From Medicago truncatula (taxonomy: Eukaryota; Streptophyta; Magnoliopsida; Fabales; Fabaceae), in assembly GCF_003473485.1 (NCBI RefSeq), contig NC_053044.1, positions 5,654,501 to 5,718,500 of the forward strand: a stretch of 64,000 nucleotides of DNA, given 5' to 3'. The notes under the pieces are model-generated. The model had not been told where the DNA came from, did no database searches, and was given only the letters and a program-made list of their open reading frames with translations. The position numbers and the translations under genes were made by a program. Below are positions 32,680 to 45,599 of the stretch, in pieces; position 1 is the first letter of the stretch; every line of letters starts with the position of its first letter.

Positions 32680-32900
32680 GTTTTTGGTAAATCTGGATAC
32701 TAAACTCACTGCATATGCTATATCAGGACAAGTACTGACCATAGCACACATAAGAGATGCTAAAACACTTGTATATGCAATGCCTTCCATATAATATAAT
32801 TCTTCAATTTTCTTGGAGGCTTCTTCCAAAACCTCACTAGCAACTACAAGAGAATGTGCATATATTCTTAGACTACAAATGTGTGAATCTCATATCTCAA
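32680..32900 (-). pseudogene. internally deleted Ty1/copia pol fragment
   Basis: Minus-strand reading gives YAHSLVVASEVLEEASKK (linker before RT) joined directly to YMEGIAYTSVLASLMCAM and CPDIAYAVSLVSRF (end of RT), so most of RT has been deleted. The same join is found at 47,440-47,640, meaning the deletion predates the F-box unit duplication. Confidence 0.7.
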
Positions 32901-35230
32901 GCATTCATAAAGTCGAAGGGTAATAAACTTTACACACAGATGAAAAGTAATAATTTAATAAACTCATTCAGAGAGAAAATCATAATACAATAATTGCCAT
33001 TTATTTCTCTTCTCATCTCTAATAGAAGAGAAATTAGCTAATCGCGATGTTTTACAGAACATAAATGAGCATTGTAAAAATTACACGTAAAAATCTGTGG
33101 TGAGATGTTCCAACTTTAGTCTCCTGGATTAAATATGTGCTTCATAACTCCAAAATCAAACCAAGTTTTTCTCTCAATTTCATTGGAAAATGTCAGAACC
33201 CCTTGAAAAATCTGAAATTTTAGCTTAAATAGGATGTTTCCATTAAAAATTATAGTAAACTACATTGAAATCTAATCTTCAAATGCTTGTGGGGAGAACT
33301 AAGTTTGCTTCTGCACAATTTTTCGAATACATGCTACCTAAAGCATAGTAATGCTAATCAAAGTGTGAAAAGAATATGTTAAAGAGTATGTTTCTAGCAT
33401 TATTGATCATTTCACTATCCGAATAAGTCATTGTACATAACAGTGTGATTCCAATATAAAGCATTACATTTTCCCGTCAACCAGATCACAAATGCAATGC
33501 CTCAAATTGCATATGTATGTTTTTGTTATAATGCATCGATACTTTGAGGACTCTCTTGATTCCAATATATTTAGAAAAAACTTGCGTATCCCTCACTGTG
33601 TTTTTTCTGCAACCTTGCATTTTCTTGGGTTCACCAATGCAGTAGGTCGTCAAACAGTAGCCCTGGTTTCAATTGAAAAAACACACTGTTAAGTCCAACA
33701 ACTTGTATCATATTTCCAACAAATTCAGATTATGAGCCTTACTAGAACTCAAACAAGCTGGTAATTTTTATTTACCAGACAAGTAAATCATCAAGAACAA
33801 AGAAAGCTAATCATTCAGCAACATCTTCAACAATTTAAAGACTATATCTCACACACCAAACAGAAAATCAAAGCAGATACCAATAACAAGAACATGGGAA
33901 AAAAATGCAAAGGAATTAGACACAAGATTAACATTCTATCAAAACATGTACAGTAAGGTAGATTTTGGCTTCTTTCAGGTCAGACAATCAAGAGGCACAA
34001 AGTGTAAAATAAAAAGTCAATGAAAATCTATCAACAAGAAGATTTAGAATCCAAGGAGAAAACAAAAATCAGAACACTAGTCATCATTTCACCGGCCAAA
34101 CAGACTTTCCAACACAAGTCAAAATGAACCGAAAAAATTCATGATAGCTATTAAAAGGCATGGTTGTATTGCATATTCGGAAAATTTAAGCGCACGTGAT
34201 TTATTTTGTTGTTTTGTGATTCAAGACACGCACATGTTCAATGAGCCAGAAGCTTTTCAACAAGTTATGAGGTCTAAGTTTATTCAAGCTGCTCTTTCAT
34301 GTGAGTCATGTTGCTTACATGAGAGCATGCATGCAAAAAAACACTCATATTTATTGAAATACATTACGGAAAAATCAATTCCAGTACAACTATACACATA
34401 CTAGTATCTATGTTTCCTTAACATATTGGTATTAGTTCTTTATTCCTATATTCTTCAACGTATAACAATTATTTCTATCTTCCTTTCCTCTCACCAACCT
34501 TCAACGTATAAGAATTATCTATATCTTCCTAAGAACTTTTTCTCTGACAAAGTACGGTGATTCGAGCAGACGGTGATTCAAGTTCTCCTATTCTATGGCT
34601 CACCATATAAGACTTTTCTAGACGGATCTTATTATATCCTATGAAGCCAAATTCAATTTACACAAACAAACAGAAAAATCATCAATATGTATGTTGGTAT
34701 TAATTACATCAGAACTAAGTAATATGAAAAAAGTGATTTACAACATGGTGCATGTGTGTTTATTTTACCTCTCTAACTTGTGGAATGGTAAGAATGAATA
34801 ATTACAATTGTATAAAGAAAAGGTCCATAGAGAATAAAAAAGATTAAAGCTTTCTTCAAGTTAGTACCTAAAGTTTATATAAGCAGTGAAAATCCTATGA
34901 GCTAGAAGTTAATTCAAATTAGTTGTACGTGTGATTCAAGGTGCACACAACAACATGCATACACCGTACACACACATTTGTTTCTCTAATTAAGAGTTTT
35001 GTAATTTATCCAGTAAAAGCAAGTTAATATAACCAAAGACATCATAGGAATTAGAAATAGAGAAGGAAGCAAGAGTGAAAGGACTAAACCAAACAATCTA
35101 TCTTTAAAAATTTGTTGGATGCACCTTTCACCTTATAATGACTTGATGAACTCAGTTGCAAGTCAAACTTTTTATAAAATTTATATAAATACAACATAAA
35201 AATCTGCACTAATGTTACAATATAAAGTAC
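32901..35230. other. intergenic, no gene recognised
   Basis: AT-rich. Open frames of 66 and 87 codons (33492 and 34141) show no recognised domain. It separates copy A from the minus-strand pseudogene. Confidence 0.4.
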
Positions 35231-36166
35231 CTTAAGAGCACGTAAAGTGACGGTCACTGATTCGATATTAGAAAGATCGACCAGCCACTTGAATAGAATT
35301 GATGGTTTCTCCCCTAACCCCCTTATACAACACATTAAATCAATATTTACATGTTTGATAGAAGGAGAACGGTCTTGCTCCCAAAAAGTTTTGGATATAT
35401 TATTATTGATCACCAGCAAAATCAAAGGTATGAATTGTTGGAGCATATAACTCGATTCCAAAAGCAGTTCCGAAATTGGTGAATCTAGGTTTGCAATCAT
35501 ACATTTGTATAGTTAAATTAACAGGCTTGGTACTTGAAATACGATGGTTTTGTGCATTAGCAAGAAGTACACAGCGGTCAATGCTCAAAGTAGACAACAT
35601 GTTAAATTCGGAAAAGGGGTCGACAAAACCATCATCATTGCGATAAAAGGCAAGGCTCTTTAGAGACAAAGTGGTTAATGCTGGGAAATTGAGAGAATCT
35701 GGAAATCTTTGGTTACAGCGAAAGGGAAAGAATAAATTAAAACCAGCAAGACTAAGAGACGTTAAAGTGTTTTATATAAAGAAGCATGATGGAAATTGTT
35801 TAGTAGTAGCGTAATTGATTTGAAAGTGTTGGACACTGTGTGAAAAAGCGTATTCTAGAATCTTTCCGTATAGGCTAAGCTCTATCGAAGTACTACTGTG
35901 CAAACGGAGAGCACGAATAGCGGTTGAGTCATCGCCAAGAGATAAAATCTGAGAAAGGAATTGTTGGAAACTTTGTTGGTCCTAAATTGCCGAAAATTTA
36001 ATGCAAGAGTTGGAAGAGTCTTCCAGAGATTGGTCCATCTTTTGGATAAAATGCAAGTTTGGATGGCTTTTTTGACGTTTAAAAAGGAGAGCATGTGAAC
36101 GGGAACATCATCGGACAAGTCACTGCTGTCTTGAATTTGGTAGTCCTTATTTTGCCTCTTATGTTG
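35231..36166 (-). pseudogene. decayed F-box/LRR gene, copy B
   Basis: On minus, about 36130-35990 reads DLSDDVPVHMLSFLNVKKAI and CILSKRWTNLWKTLP (F-box). The following LRR part continues in a different frame after about 35962 (FLSQILSLGDDSTAIRALRL), hits an in-frame stop (before NTLTSLSLAG, near 35770), continues through ALTTLSLKSLAFYRNDDG, and shifts again near 35405 to VNIDLMCCIRGLGEK and LFKWLVDLSNIESVTVTLRA. A donor GTACTT follows at 35230. There are at least two frameshifts and one nonsense. No ATG in a suitable context and no FBD exon found. More distant from the plus-strand cluster. Confidence 0.8.
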
Positions 36167-36343
36167 TTTTCGTGTCTCAACCAGTGTTGTCTCAGAAAGA
36201 AACGAAGAATGAATTCTAAAAGAAAATGAAGAAGGATTTAGAGAAGGTAAAAAAAAAAAAGACTGAGTGTTAAGTATTAAATACAGAGAAAACACATACA
36301 CACGGAAACAAGTCAAGATAACAAAAAAAATGTTTATCTTCAA

Positions 36344-37232
36344 AACTGTGTGTTAAGTTTTCTTGTTTGTCCATGAAATTTAACCTAATAACAATGCTAG
36401 TATGCGACCACCTGCTTCTCGCGAGTGACATAAATACCGCCTTTAGCTCCCTTGTCTCGAAGAATCCTATATCATGATTTTTTTTTTCTTCAGATTAACA
36501 TCAGATGTGGAAGTAAGTTGCAGATCGAAAGTAATCAACAACAAATCTGTTAATCTAAAGAAGCTGAAAACTAATTGCAAACTCAATTTCTAACCCCTAG
36601 AACTTGGAACAAAAAATTAAGATGGATTCATAACATATAAGAATAAAGCCACCGAAAAAAAATGAAATCATTAGTCACAATCAATATCAACATGGTGGAT
36701 TAATTGAGTTAATATGATTGGATCCCTTCGTTTGGATGGATTTGGAAGTTCCCTTCCTCCCTTGGTCTCTTATTAATTAATTGAATGGATATTGTTGAGG
36801 TGTTTTTCCACATTTTGTATGTCCAATCAATGTTAATTTGATGGAAGTTAAGCCATGAGCGATGAATCCATTTCACACCCCTTCACCTTTCGTAATAGTA
36901 AAACCACCCTTCATTGTCATGATGTTCTATTGCAAGTTCTTGCAAAAAATTCCAGAAAATCTAATGAAAGTATTACGGTAGAATAGTGACTTGATGGGGG
37001 AGTGAATAAATGTGATTTGAAAAAGGTTAAAATTGGCATTTTTTTTTTAATTTGTAGGGGTAATGGTATAATTGTTGGAGTACAAGGTAAAATGTTCTTG
37101 AATTTAAAATCTCAACTCAATCCACGGGTTAAAGAGACCGGCCCAGCGGGCTTGATCCATATTCTTACCCTTAGTTGCAATGTATTCTAATTGAAGAATG
37201 GTTCAAACAGTTTTCCTTCCTGCTAATGATCT
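36344..37232. other. intergenic, no gene recognised
   Basis: AT-rich, with no coding or repeat structure I can name. Confidence 0.4.
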
Positions 37233-37252
37233 AAACCCTAATCATCATCATC

Positions 37253-38556
37253 TTGCATCACGCTCAGAAAAACTTTGTGTTTCCAATCACTTTGATTCTT
37301 CTGTCCGAACCCAAAACAAAGAGAATTACAACAAACCCTAACATGAATATTGAAAACAAGGAAGATAGACTCACTGATTTACCAGATTCCATTCTCCATC
37401 ACATTCTCTCCTTATTGGACACCAAAGAAGCTTTTCAAACTTGCATACTCTCCAAACGATGGAAGAATCTACCAAACCATATTCCAACTCTTAGATTAAG
37501 TTCCACGGGCTTTAACTCTTTTGACTGTTTCATCAAATTGCTGACTCAAATTTTGTCTCTTCGCGATGATTCAACTGCCCTCCACAGTCTAGATTTTTAC
37601 CGCCCACAGGATTTCGTGGACCCTGAAATACTCGAAAGCATGGTAAATTACGCCATTTCACATAATGTCCAGCTATTACGAATCTCTGTCAGTTGTGATA
37701 TTCAACAACTTCAGTCTAGCTTATTTTCATCTCAAACCTTAACGTCTCTTGACCTTTCCATTCACTATTATATCCATCATTGGAAAATATTATTTCCGAG
37801 TTCTCTGAATTTGCCAGCATTAACCACCTTGACTCTAACAGGCTTCTACTTTCGCTCTGACAATAATGGCTGCGCTGAACCCTTCTCGTCCTTGAACAAA
37901 CTGAATACTTTGATCATTAGAAATTTGAGATTTCTGAAAGGACAAAGTCTTTGTATATCAAGTACAACGCTTGTCAACTTAACTATATATGGATATTATC
38001 TTTATAACAAGTACAAAAGCAAAATCATGTTATCTGCTCCGTATCTTTCTACATTTGCTTTTACTGGCACTCCGAATCAAACACTATGTGTGAGCCATCC
38101 TTGTTCTATTACACACTTATACATTGATGTAGAAGACATCAGCTGGGTCGAAGAGGATTCTGCAACCCTACTCAGCTGGCTGCTTGAGCTTGCTAATATC
38201 AAATCATTAACAGTCTCTTCTAATACTCTTCAGGTTTTGAGGCCTGTTGCGTTCATTTTCGTTTCTTTATATATAAATTTTGTCTAAAATGTATAACTAT
38301 TAACTATCCATTTCTCCTTCAATAGGTTCTCTCCTTTGTTCCTAAGGTTAAACTCACTTCCTTATGTAACTTGGAGTTGCTACAAGTAGAAATGAAACCT
38401 CTTACAACTGGATTAGACTTGAAACTGCATATGTTCAATAAAGAAGGTTCTGGAATTCATTTGAAGAAAACTAAATTCATACCTGCTGGAGTAGTGGAAT
38501 TTTTGCTTCAAAACTCACCTTTAGCAAAGATTAACATAAAAAATAATGATGATTAA
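37253..38556 (+). CDS. F-box/LRR-FBD protein, copy C
   Basis: Exon 1 37253-38233, exon 2 38326-38556, phase-0 GT-AG intron of 92 bp; about 403 aa. F-box DRLTDLPDSILHHILSLLDT, CILSKRWKNLPNHIP. LRR-like repeats follow (LTSLDLSIHYY, LPALTTLTLTGFYF, LNTLIIRNLRFL), then exon 2 with VLSFVPKVKLTSLCNLELLQ and VVEFLLQNSPLAKINI (FBD-like). Exon 2 has a 9-nt in-frame deletion relative to copy F. The ATG used by copies A, D and F (before IFPLEP) is lost. The frame is open from 37253, and the downstream Met at 37343 would still precede the F-box. Likely nuclear/cytosolic SCF substrate receptor of unknown target. Confidence 0.85.
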
Positions 38557-39379
38557 GGTGAAATGTGCTTTCAACTTTTTAAATAGATTTTGTTTCACTT
38601 TGGTCTTTTGCCTTTTTGTTTTTGGATTTGCTTCCATTTTTCTTGATGTTGTACTTGTCTAGTAAAATGAAAATGTCCTACTTGTTTGAGTTCATATAAC
38701 GATAGTAATCTGAATTTGTGCGGATGTTAATACAAGTTCTCAATGGTGATACTTTTTGAGTCGAAACTAGAACCAAGATCACAGTAGAATAGATGATAAT
38801 GTTATAGATGTTGGATTTTGCAGAAATGGCACAGTGGAGATTCAAAATCTAGAAGAATTTTATACGTAGAAGTTTTGTCAATAGATTGGAATCAAGAAAT
38901 TCCTTGAAGTGTGAAGAAATCTTTCCACTACCTAGATAACATGTAAAAATTTATTTATTTTACCGCATTCTGCTATATTATAGTTCCTATTTTATTTCAT
39001 GTATTCGACTTTCAAGGGGATTTATTTATTGGAATTGTTTGGGTCATCTGTTTGATCCTTCTATATTTAATTTAGAGAGCATTCTATATGATGTGGATTA
39101 GAATCTCATATCCAACTATTTGGATGTTATATCAATATACAGGTTTAGTTGACCTAACTCTTCTATCTCTTTAGTATGTTGTCAATTGAACGAGAAAATT
39201 TATTAGTCGTACAACTATTCACAAGTGTTTAGATGCAGTACATTGACGATCCTTTGATATGTATGATTCAACCATGAAAAGTTTACATCTTGTTATTTGG
39301 GTTAACTTTTTATAATCATACTTGTAGGTGTCGTTAATACGAGGACACTGTCATGTGTCGGTCACTTTGACACACATTA

Positions 39380-39620
39380 AAATAATGATTGGTTTGCAAA
39401 AACTAATGAACATGTTATTTGCAGAGCTAGACGTAAGGTGGAAATGCACTAAAAAGATGCTACAGTCATTATAAAATTGGTTGAAGTGTGGTCAAACCGA
39501 TTTTGGGAAGTACACGATCAAACTTAGTGCAGATGTTATCTCTAGAACTGAGTTTTGTATAAGCTACCAAAAGGTAAAGAAAATGTTCCATCTCCTCACT
39601 GTTCTGTTGAGTCGTTGAGC
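39380..39620 (+). pseudogene. possible cytochrome P450 (CYP72-like) remnant downstream of copy C
   Basis: One frame reads SADVISRTEFCISYQKVKK followed by MFHLL, resembling the DVISRTAFGSxYEEGxxIF segment of CYP72-type P450s. Degenerate copies of the same stretch lie downstream of copies E (45,480-45,560) and F (50,965-51,035). Too short for certainty. Confidence 0.4.
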
Positions 39621-39759
39621 AGAGGTGTTGCAGTGCGAGTGTTTCTAGCACTCCTCTCTAATTATAACAACAATATCTTAATTATCAATTTTAGACTCAA
39701 ATCTTTTATCCTAATTTTCAGTTTATCTTTTATGATTTCACCCTTTCGATTAGTTGCTA

Positions 39760-40530
39760 TATCAGGATATCATTGATATAATCAAATCCTTTATTCTATT
39801 GTCTAGAAGATTGTTTAAGGCCATAAAGAGCCTTATATAGATTGCAAACTAATTGCTCTTTACCTCTAAATTCAAAACCCTTAGATTGTTTCATCATATT
39901 TGTTTCTTCGAGCTCACTATACAAAAATGAATTTTTTTACATCCATGTAGTCCAACTCTAAGTCAAATTCAGCTACCATGGCACACAAAACTGTGACTGC
40001 TTTGTGTTTAACAATATTACGAGACACCATTGAAAATTGAAATCAATTCCCTCCTTTTTTAAAGCCTTGAGAAATAAGTTGTGCCTTAAATCTTCCTTGT
40101 CCAACTTGCTGAATGCCTTCCTTTTTCTCGAAGATCCATTCGCAGCTAACCAGCCTTGAACTCTTAACTATAAAGCAAGTATTTTTTTTTATCATAAAGA
40201 GACTTAATCTCTTTTTTCATTCATAGTCTTAAGACATTTATCATTCTCTTTACATGCAAAAGAAGCTCCAACGCTTTTTGGTTCTTCCAAAATCTCACTA
40301 GATGCTTGCAGCTACAAGAGAATATGCAACCAATTTAGAAACTTGTTGTTCCTCATCTGAAACTTCTTCCTCAAGCAACCGATTTACAGTTCGAATTTCT
40401 TCTAGTTTGTCACTAGAACCAACCTCAACAATGATTTTATCAAAATTTGTATTTTCACTACGACTAGTGCTAGATTGTGCCACAACAACCTGTGTTGTAT
40501 GTGCAATTTTAATCTTATTGAAAACCACAA
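39760..40530 (-). pseudogene. Ty1/copia pol remnant
   Basis: On minus, about 40,530-40,260 gives the linker (SKLVAYSLVAASIEILEEP), then WIFEKKEGIQ, RFKAQLISQGFKKG, VAEFDLELDYMDVKK, and GFEFRGKEQLVCNLYKALYG with LKQSSRQ: RT motifs in correct order. Numerous stops and frameshifts. No LTR attached. Confidence 0.75.
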
Positions 40531-40829
40531 CATGACTTACAATGCACTTTCTACGACCAACTTATAAGCACCACAACTAACGACTTCAGCACGTGTATAA
40601 AAAACGATAAATCAAGCGTCGAACACAAGGATTTCGTTATACATTGTTAGATTATATTTTTAATAGCTCAATTTAGCAAAAGGGTATTGTTTATGAGTGA
40701 TTGTAGTAGTAAAATTGTAACAATGAAATTTAATTGAAATTTGACAATTAAAAAAAAGTCTGAAATGAGTTTTACTAGATTCCTACCTTTAATCATTAAT
40801 GTTGAAATTGACTCAATAATTGATGGATG

Positions 40830-41440
40830 AAGTTCTGTAAAAATCGTGGCACGATTTGGTACAATCGTGGCACAATTTTTGGCTCAACTTTAATATTTCT
40901 ATTCAACAAAAATCATAGCCCGATTTAGTAAAATCGTGGCATGACCTAGCAAGTAACGTTCGGATAAGTACTATGTACATATGCGAATTCAGGGGATGAT
41001 TTCTCCGAATCTGAGCACTATATAAAGCTTCATTCTTCATGCTTTTGTGTGGCTTCAAGAGAGAGAAAAAAAATATGGGAAACCATAGGAGATAACTTTA
41101 GGGTTGAGAGTCTTTGGTGAGAGTTTATTTCTTGAGTTGGAAAACATTTGTAAACACCTTGGGTAGTAAGATTTCAATAATTGGAAGGATCGAAAAGTTT
41201 CCTTTAGTGTTTTCGCTTAGGATTCATTTATTAGTGTGGGTGACTAGAAAAAAGGGTAGAAATTAAGATTTTTTCATTGTGAGATTTTAAGATAATTTCT
41301 TGTAACCTCTTTGTATCACTTTCATCATAGTGGATCAGAAAACTTCTCTCAGCCATAATAGGTCATTATTTGACTGAATTGGGTAAACAATATTGATGTA
41401 TTTGTTTTCTTCTCTCCTTTCTTATCTTTGTTCCTTAAGT
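40830..41440 (+). mobile_element. solo LTR-like sequence with cgtggcacgat motifs
   Basis: Carries repeated aaatcgtggcacgat-type motifs (40852, 40868, 40934), a TATA box tatataaag (about 41021), gagagtctttggtgagag, and aacctctttgtatcac. It aligns with 47,800-48,320. This is the structure of a Ty1/copia-type LTR promoter region, and no internal coding domain is attached. Ends not fixed. Confidence 0.5.
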
Positions 41441-42029
41441 ACTATTATACACATTTATAAAGTCATAATAATCATATAAAAGTTTATATAACGAAATGAA
41501 GCACATACTCTATTACACACATAAAAAAAACTCATATTAATCATATACAAATTTCTATAAAAAAAAAAATGAAGATAAACAAATAAAGTAAAAGAAGAAC
41601 AATTTTTACATTAAATTGCATATACTCAACATTGTCCTGTTATTTCTTTCAGTTGAGATCCACTTTTCTTTCTATCCATCTTTTCTGAAAATAAACAACA
41701 AATTTTTATTGAATTTTATCAAGCAAATTGAACAAAAAAAGGGAAGAAGAAAGTATCTCAAATCACCATAGATTTGTAACTTCCAATGCGCCACCACTCT
41801 CAGTTGCGAATCTCCCTCTCATATGCGAGCCTCCTGTTCCTGTCAAAAAAGGTAAAGAAATTTTTATAGATTATATTATGCCTTTTTTCAAACTGAAGTT
41901 GAAATTTATATAGAAACATGGAGAAGTGAAAGACCAACAAAAAAAATGTTTAAAAATAAAAAAAGAGTTGACAAAGAACAAAAATAAATTGTGTTTTAAG
42001 ATAAAGAAATTTTTGAAAAGGTTAAACAA

Positions 42030-42105
42030 TGTATAAGTGGGGTGTTCGGGGTTCAAACCCCAGCCCCTGCATAAATTATACATTATCCGTGAGCTAAGCT
42101 CAGAG
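42030..42105 (-). mobile_element. SINE fragment
   Basis: On minus: ctgagcttagctcacggata, then GGGGTTTGAACCCC box B and accccactta, similar to the 955-1090 SINE but truncated or diverged. Confidence 0.6.
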
Positions 42106-42504
42106 ACTTGAAATTTTAATCCATCGATATATAGTATATTGGTATACCTCAACATATAATTATGATATTGATTGAATTTAAAGTTATAAATTGAGTATGG
42201 CAAGACAATGTAGTGATAACATAGTAAGCTCTCCAATGAATGTCATAAGAATAAGGGTAAAATTGGGATGACATGGCAAAAAGTGGAGGACAAAATTGGA
42301 AGGGAAGAACAAAATATGAAAATTAGGGTTGCATGGCGCTATCTTTCATTAGAATAGTTTCTATATAATTCTAATGGAAGCGTTCAAACAGTTTTCCATC
42401 CCGAGAATGACCTAAACCGTAATCATCATTATCTTGCCTCATGCTCAGAAACACTTTCCATCTCAATAGTTTGTGTTTCCCTTCACTTTGCTTCTCCTGC
42501 AACA

Positions 42505-43503
42505 ATGATTTTTCCACTCGAACCCAAAACAAAGAGAATAACAACAAACCCCAACACGAATATTGAAAACAAGGAAGAAGACAGACTCTCTGATTTACCA
42601 GATTCGATTCTCCATCACATTCTCTCCTTATTAGACACCAAACAAGCTTTTCAAACTTCCATACTCTCCACTAGATGGAAGAATCTCCCAAACCATCTAC
42701 CAACCCTTAGATTAAGTTCCACGGGCTTTAACTCTTTTGACTGTTTCATCAAATCGCTGACTCAAATTTTGTCTCTTCGCGATGATTCAACTGCCCTCCA
42801 CAGTCTAGATTTTTACCGCCCACAGGATTTTGTGGACCCTAAAATACTCGAAAGCATGGTAAATTACGCCATTTCACATAATGTCCAGCTACTACGAATC
42901 TCTGTCAGTTGTGATATTCAACAACTTCAGTCTAGCTTATTTTCATCTCAAACCTTAACGTCTCTTGACCTTTCTATTCACTATTATATCCATCATTGGA
43001 AAATATTATTTCCGAGTTCTCTGAATTTGCCAGCATTAACCACCTTAACTCTAACAGGCTTCTACTTTCGCTCTGACAATAATGGCTGCACTGAACCCTT
43101 CTCGTCCTTGAACAAACTGAATACTTTGATCATTGGAAATTTGAGATTTCTGAAAGGACAAAGTCTTTGTATATCAAGTACAACGCTTGTCAACTTAACT
43201 ATATATGGATATTATCTTTATAACAAGTACAAAAGCAAAATCATGTTATCTGCTCCGTATCTTTCTACATTTGCTTTTACTGGCACTCCGAATCAAACAC
43301 TATGTGTGAGCCATCCTTGTTCTATTACACACTTATACATTGATGTAGAAGACATCAGCTGGGTCGAAGAGGATTCTGCAACCCTACTCAGCTGGCTGCT
43401 CGAGCTTGCTAATATCAAATCATTAACAGTCTCTTCTAATACTCTTCAGGTTTTGAGGCCTGCTGCATTCACTTTCGGTTCTTTATATATAAATTTGGTC
43501 TAA
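42505..43503 (+). CDS. F-box/LRR protein, copy D (its own FBD exon is missing)
   Basis: ATG in aacaATGATTTTTCC. The F-box EDRLSDLPDSILHHILSLLD/TSILSTRWKNLPNHL is of the A/F type, while the LRR part (SLTQILSLRDDSTALHSLDF onward) is nearly identical to copy C. Exon 1 ends at 43449 (CTTCAG), with donor GTTTTGAGG. The usual second exon does not follow. After about 90 bp of intron-like DNA the sequence joins the middle of another copy (E). Without splicing, the frame ends at 43503. Splicing from 43449 to the acceptor before 44375 would skip E's LRR part and restore a full F-box-LRR-FBD protein of about 396 aa in frame. Confidence 0.7.
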   Translation: MIFPLEPKTKRITTNPNTNIENKEEDRLSDLPDSILHHILSLLDTKQAFQTSILSTRWKNLPNHLPTLRLSSTGFNSFDCFIKSLTQILSLRDDSTALHSLDFYRPQDFVDPKILESMVNYAISHNVQLLRISVSCDIQQLQSSLFSSQTLTSLDLSIHYYIHHWKILFPSSLNLPALTTLTLTGFYFRSDNNGCTEPFSSLNKLNTLIIGNLRFLKGQSLCISSTTLVNLTIYGYYLYNKYKSKIMLSAPYLSTFAFTGTPNQTLCVSHPCSITHLYIDVEDISWVEEDSATLLSWLLELANIKSLTVSSNTLQVLRPAAFTFGSLYINLV

Positions 43504-43544
43504 AATGTATAACTATTAACTATCCAAACTCTTTCAACAGTTTC

Positions 43545-44620
43545 GTGGAATCAGTGTCTCGGATTTTATCTCTTCGCGATGATTTAACTTCTCTCCAAAC
43601 TCTAGATCTTTACCACTGCCCACGTGATTTCGATTTCGTGTGCCCTGACATACTCAAAAGCATTGTATACTATACTGTTACATATAATGTCCAGCGAGTA
43701 CGAGTCTGTGTCACTTGTAATATTCAACAACTTCCGTCTTGCTTATTTTCATCTCAAACTTTAACGTCACTTGACCTTTCTATTCATCATCGCATTCTAC
43801 CTGCCAAATTATTATTTCCGAGTTCTCTGAATTTGCCAGCATTAACTACCTTGACTCTAATAAGCTTCTACTTTCTCTCCGGTGATGATGGTTGTGCTGA
43901 ACCCTTCTCAACCTTGAACAAGTTGAATACTTTGATCATTCGACATTGTAAAGTTGTGGATGCACAAACTCTTTGCATATCAAGCACAACGCTTGTAAAC
44001 TTTACTATGGTTGGATATAATTATTATTATTATTATAAGGAGATACACAAACTCGAGTTATCTACTCCGAGACTTTCTATGTTTGCTTTTACTGGTACTC
44101 CAGATCTAAAATTATGTGTGAGCCATCCTTGTTCTATTACACACTTATGCATTCATGCAGAAGACATCATCGGCTTCGTCAAAGAGGATTCTGCAGTCCT
44201 ACTGATCAGCTGGCTGCAAGAGCTTGCTAATATCAAATCATTGACAGTCTCTTCTAATACTCTTCAGGTTTTGAGGCCGTTATATTTATACGTGTGGTTC
44301 TGCTGTTGCTTGCATTTTCGTTTATTATATCTAAATTGTCTAAAATGTATGATTGTCCATCTTTCATTCAATAGGTTCTCTCTTTTGTTCCTGATTTGTT
44401 CAATGTTAAACTCACTTCCTTATGTAACTTGGAGTCACTACAAGTAGAAATGAAACTGCTTACACCTGGATTATACGTATTACTGAGTCATCGCAAGTAC
44501 AAGGAAACGGGTTCTAGAATTCATTTGACGAAAGATAAACTCATACCTGTTGGAGTAGTGGAATTTTTGCTTCAAACCTCACCGTTAGCAAAGGTTAACT
44601 TCATAAATAATGATGATTAA
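43545..44620 (+). pseudogene. F-box/LRR partial copy E (lacks the F-box)
   Basis: Begins abruptly within the LRR part (VESVSRILSLRDDLTSLQTL) immediately after copy D's intron start; the F-box is missing. The rest is intact: 43545-44267, donor, then exon 2 44375-44620 with VLSFVPDLFNVKLTSLCNLE and VVEFLLQTSPLAKVNF. It resembles copy A (AQTLCISSTTLVNFTM, EDIIGFVKEDSAVLL). It is best explained as the product of unequal exchange joining two tandem genes. Exon 2 may serve copy D. Confidence 0.75.
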
Positions 44621-45369
44621 TAAGGTGAATTGTGCTTTCTACTTTTTAAACATACTTTGTTTTAACTGTGGTTTTTTGCCTCCATTGTTTTTCAATTGCC
44701 TTTCCTTTTTTCTTGATGTTGTACTTGTATCGTAAAATAAAAATGATCTACTTGTTTGAGTGTAATCTAAATTTGTGGGGGAGATAATACAAGTTCTTAA
44801 TAGTGTTACTTTTTCAGTTGAAACCGGAAGCAAGATCACACAAGTTTTCTCTAAATGACACGGTGGATGATACAAAAGCAAGAGGAATTATATATGCAAG
44901 TTTTCTCTAGAAATTCCTTGAAGTGTGGAGGACTTATAACAAGATCACTTTTTCCAAGAGAAACCTTTGTACTATCTAGAAAACATGTTAAAGATTATTT
45001 ATTTTCCCGCATTCTAGTATACCTATTAATTCATGTATTCGACTTTCAAAGGGATTTATTGGATTTTTATGATAATGTGTTTGATCTTTCTATATTTAAT
45101 TCCGAGAGCATGGTTTGATTTGGATTAGAATCTCACATTCAACTATTTACTTACAAAATATTCGGTTACATGTTATATCAATCTACAAGTTTAGCTAGTG
45201 TTTAGATTCATTCCATAGCTTGGAGATTGTTTGATATGTATGATGATTCAACCATGAAAAGCTTACATCTAGTTATTTGAAGTTACTTTTTCTAATCACA
45301 CTTGTCAGTGTCGTTCTTACGAAGACACTGACGTGTCAGGTACTTTCACACATCTTAAAAATATGGTTG

Positions 45370-45560
45370 GTTTTTAGAAATTTGATGAACATGTTATTTG
45401 CCGAGCTAGACATAAGGTGGAATGCACTAAAGAGATGCTACAATCACTACTAAATTTGTCAAAGTAGCCAAACTGACCAAGCCTGCTGCAGATATTATCC
45501 CTAGAGCTGATCAGTCTGGTACAAACTAGCAAAAGGGGAAGAAAATGTTCCATCTCCTCA
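45370..45560 (+). repeat. downstream duplicated segment with possible P450 remnant
   Basis: Aligns with 39,400-39,610 (gatgaacatgttatttgc, gaaaatgttccatctcctca), here with stops in the P450-like frame. Part of the F-box duplication unit. Confidence 0.5.
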
Positions 45561-45599
45561 TAGTTCTCTTCTCCAGAGTTATTATTATGCTGAATTTTA

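Noticed and set aside
34141..34404. 87-codon open frame between F-box copies
   Set aside because: No motif, no splice partners, no promoter signal recognised. Could be chance.
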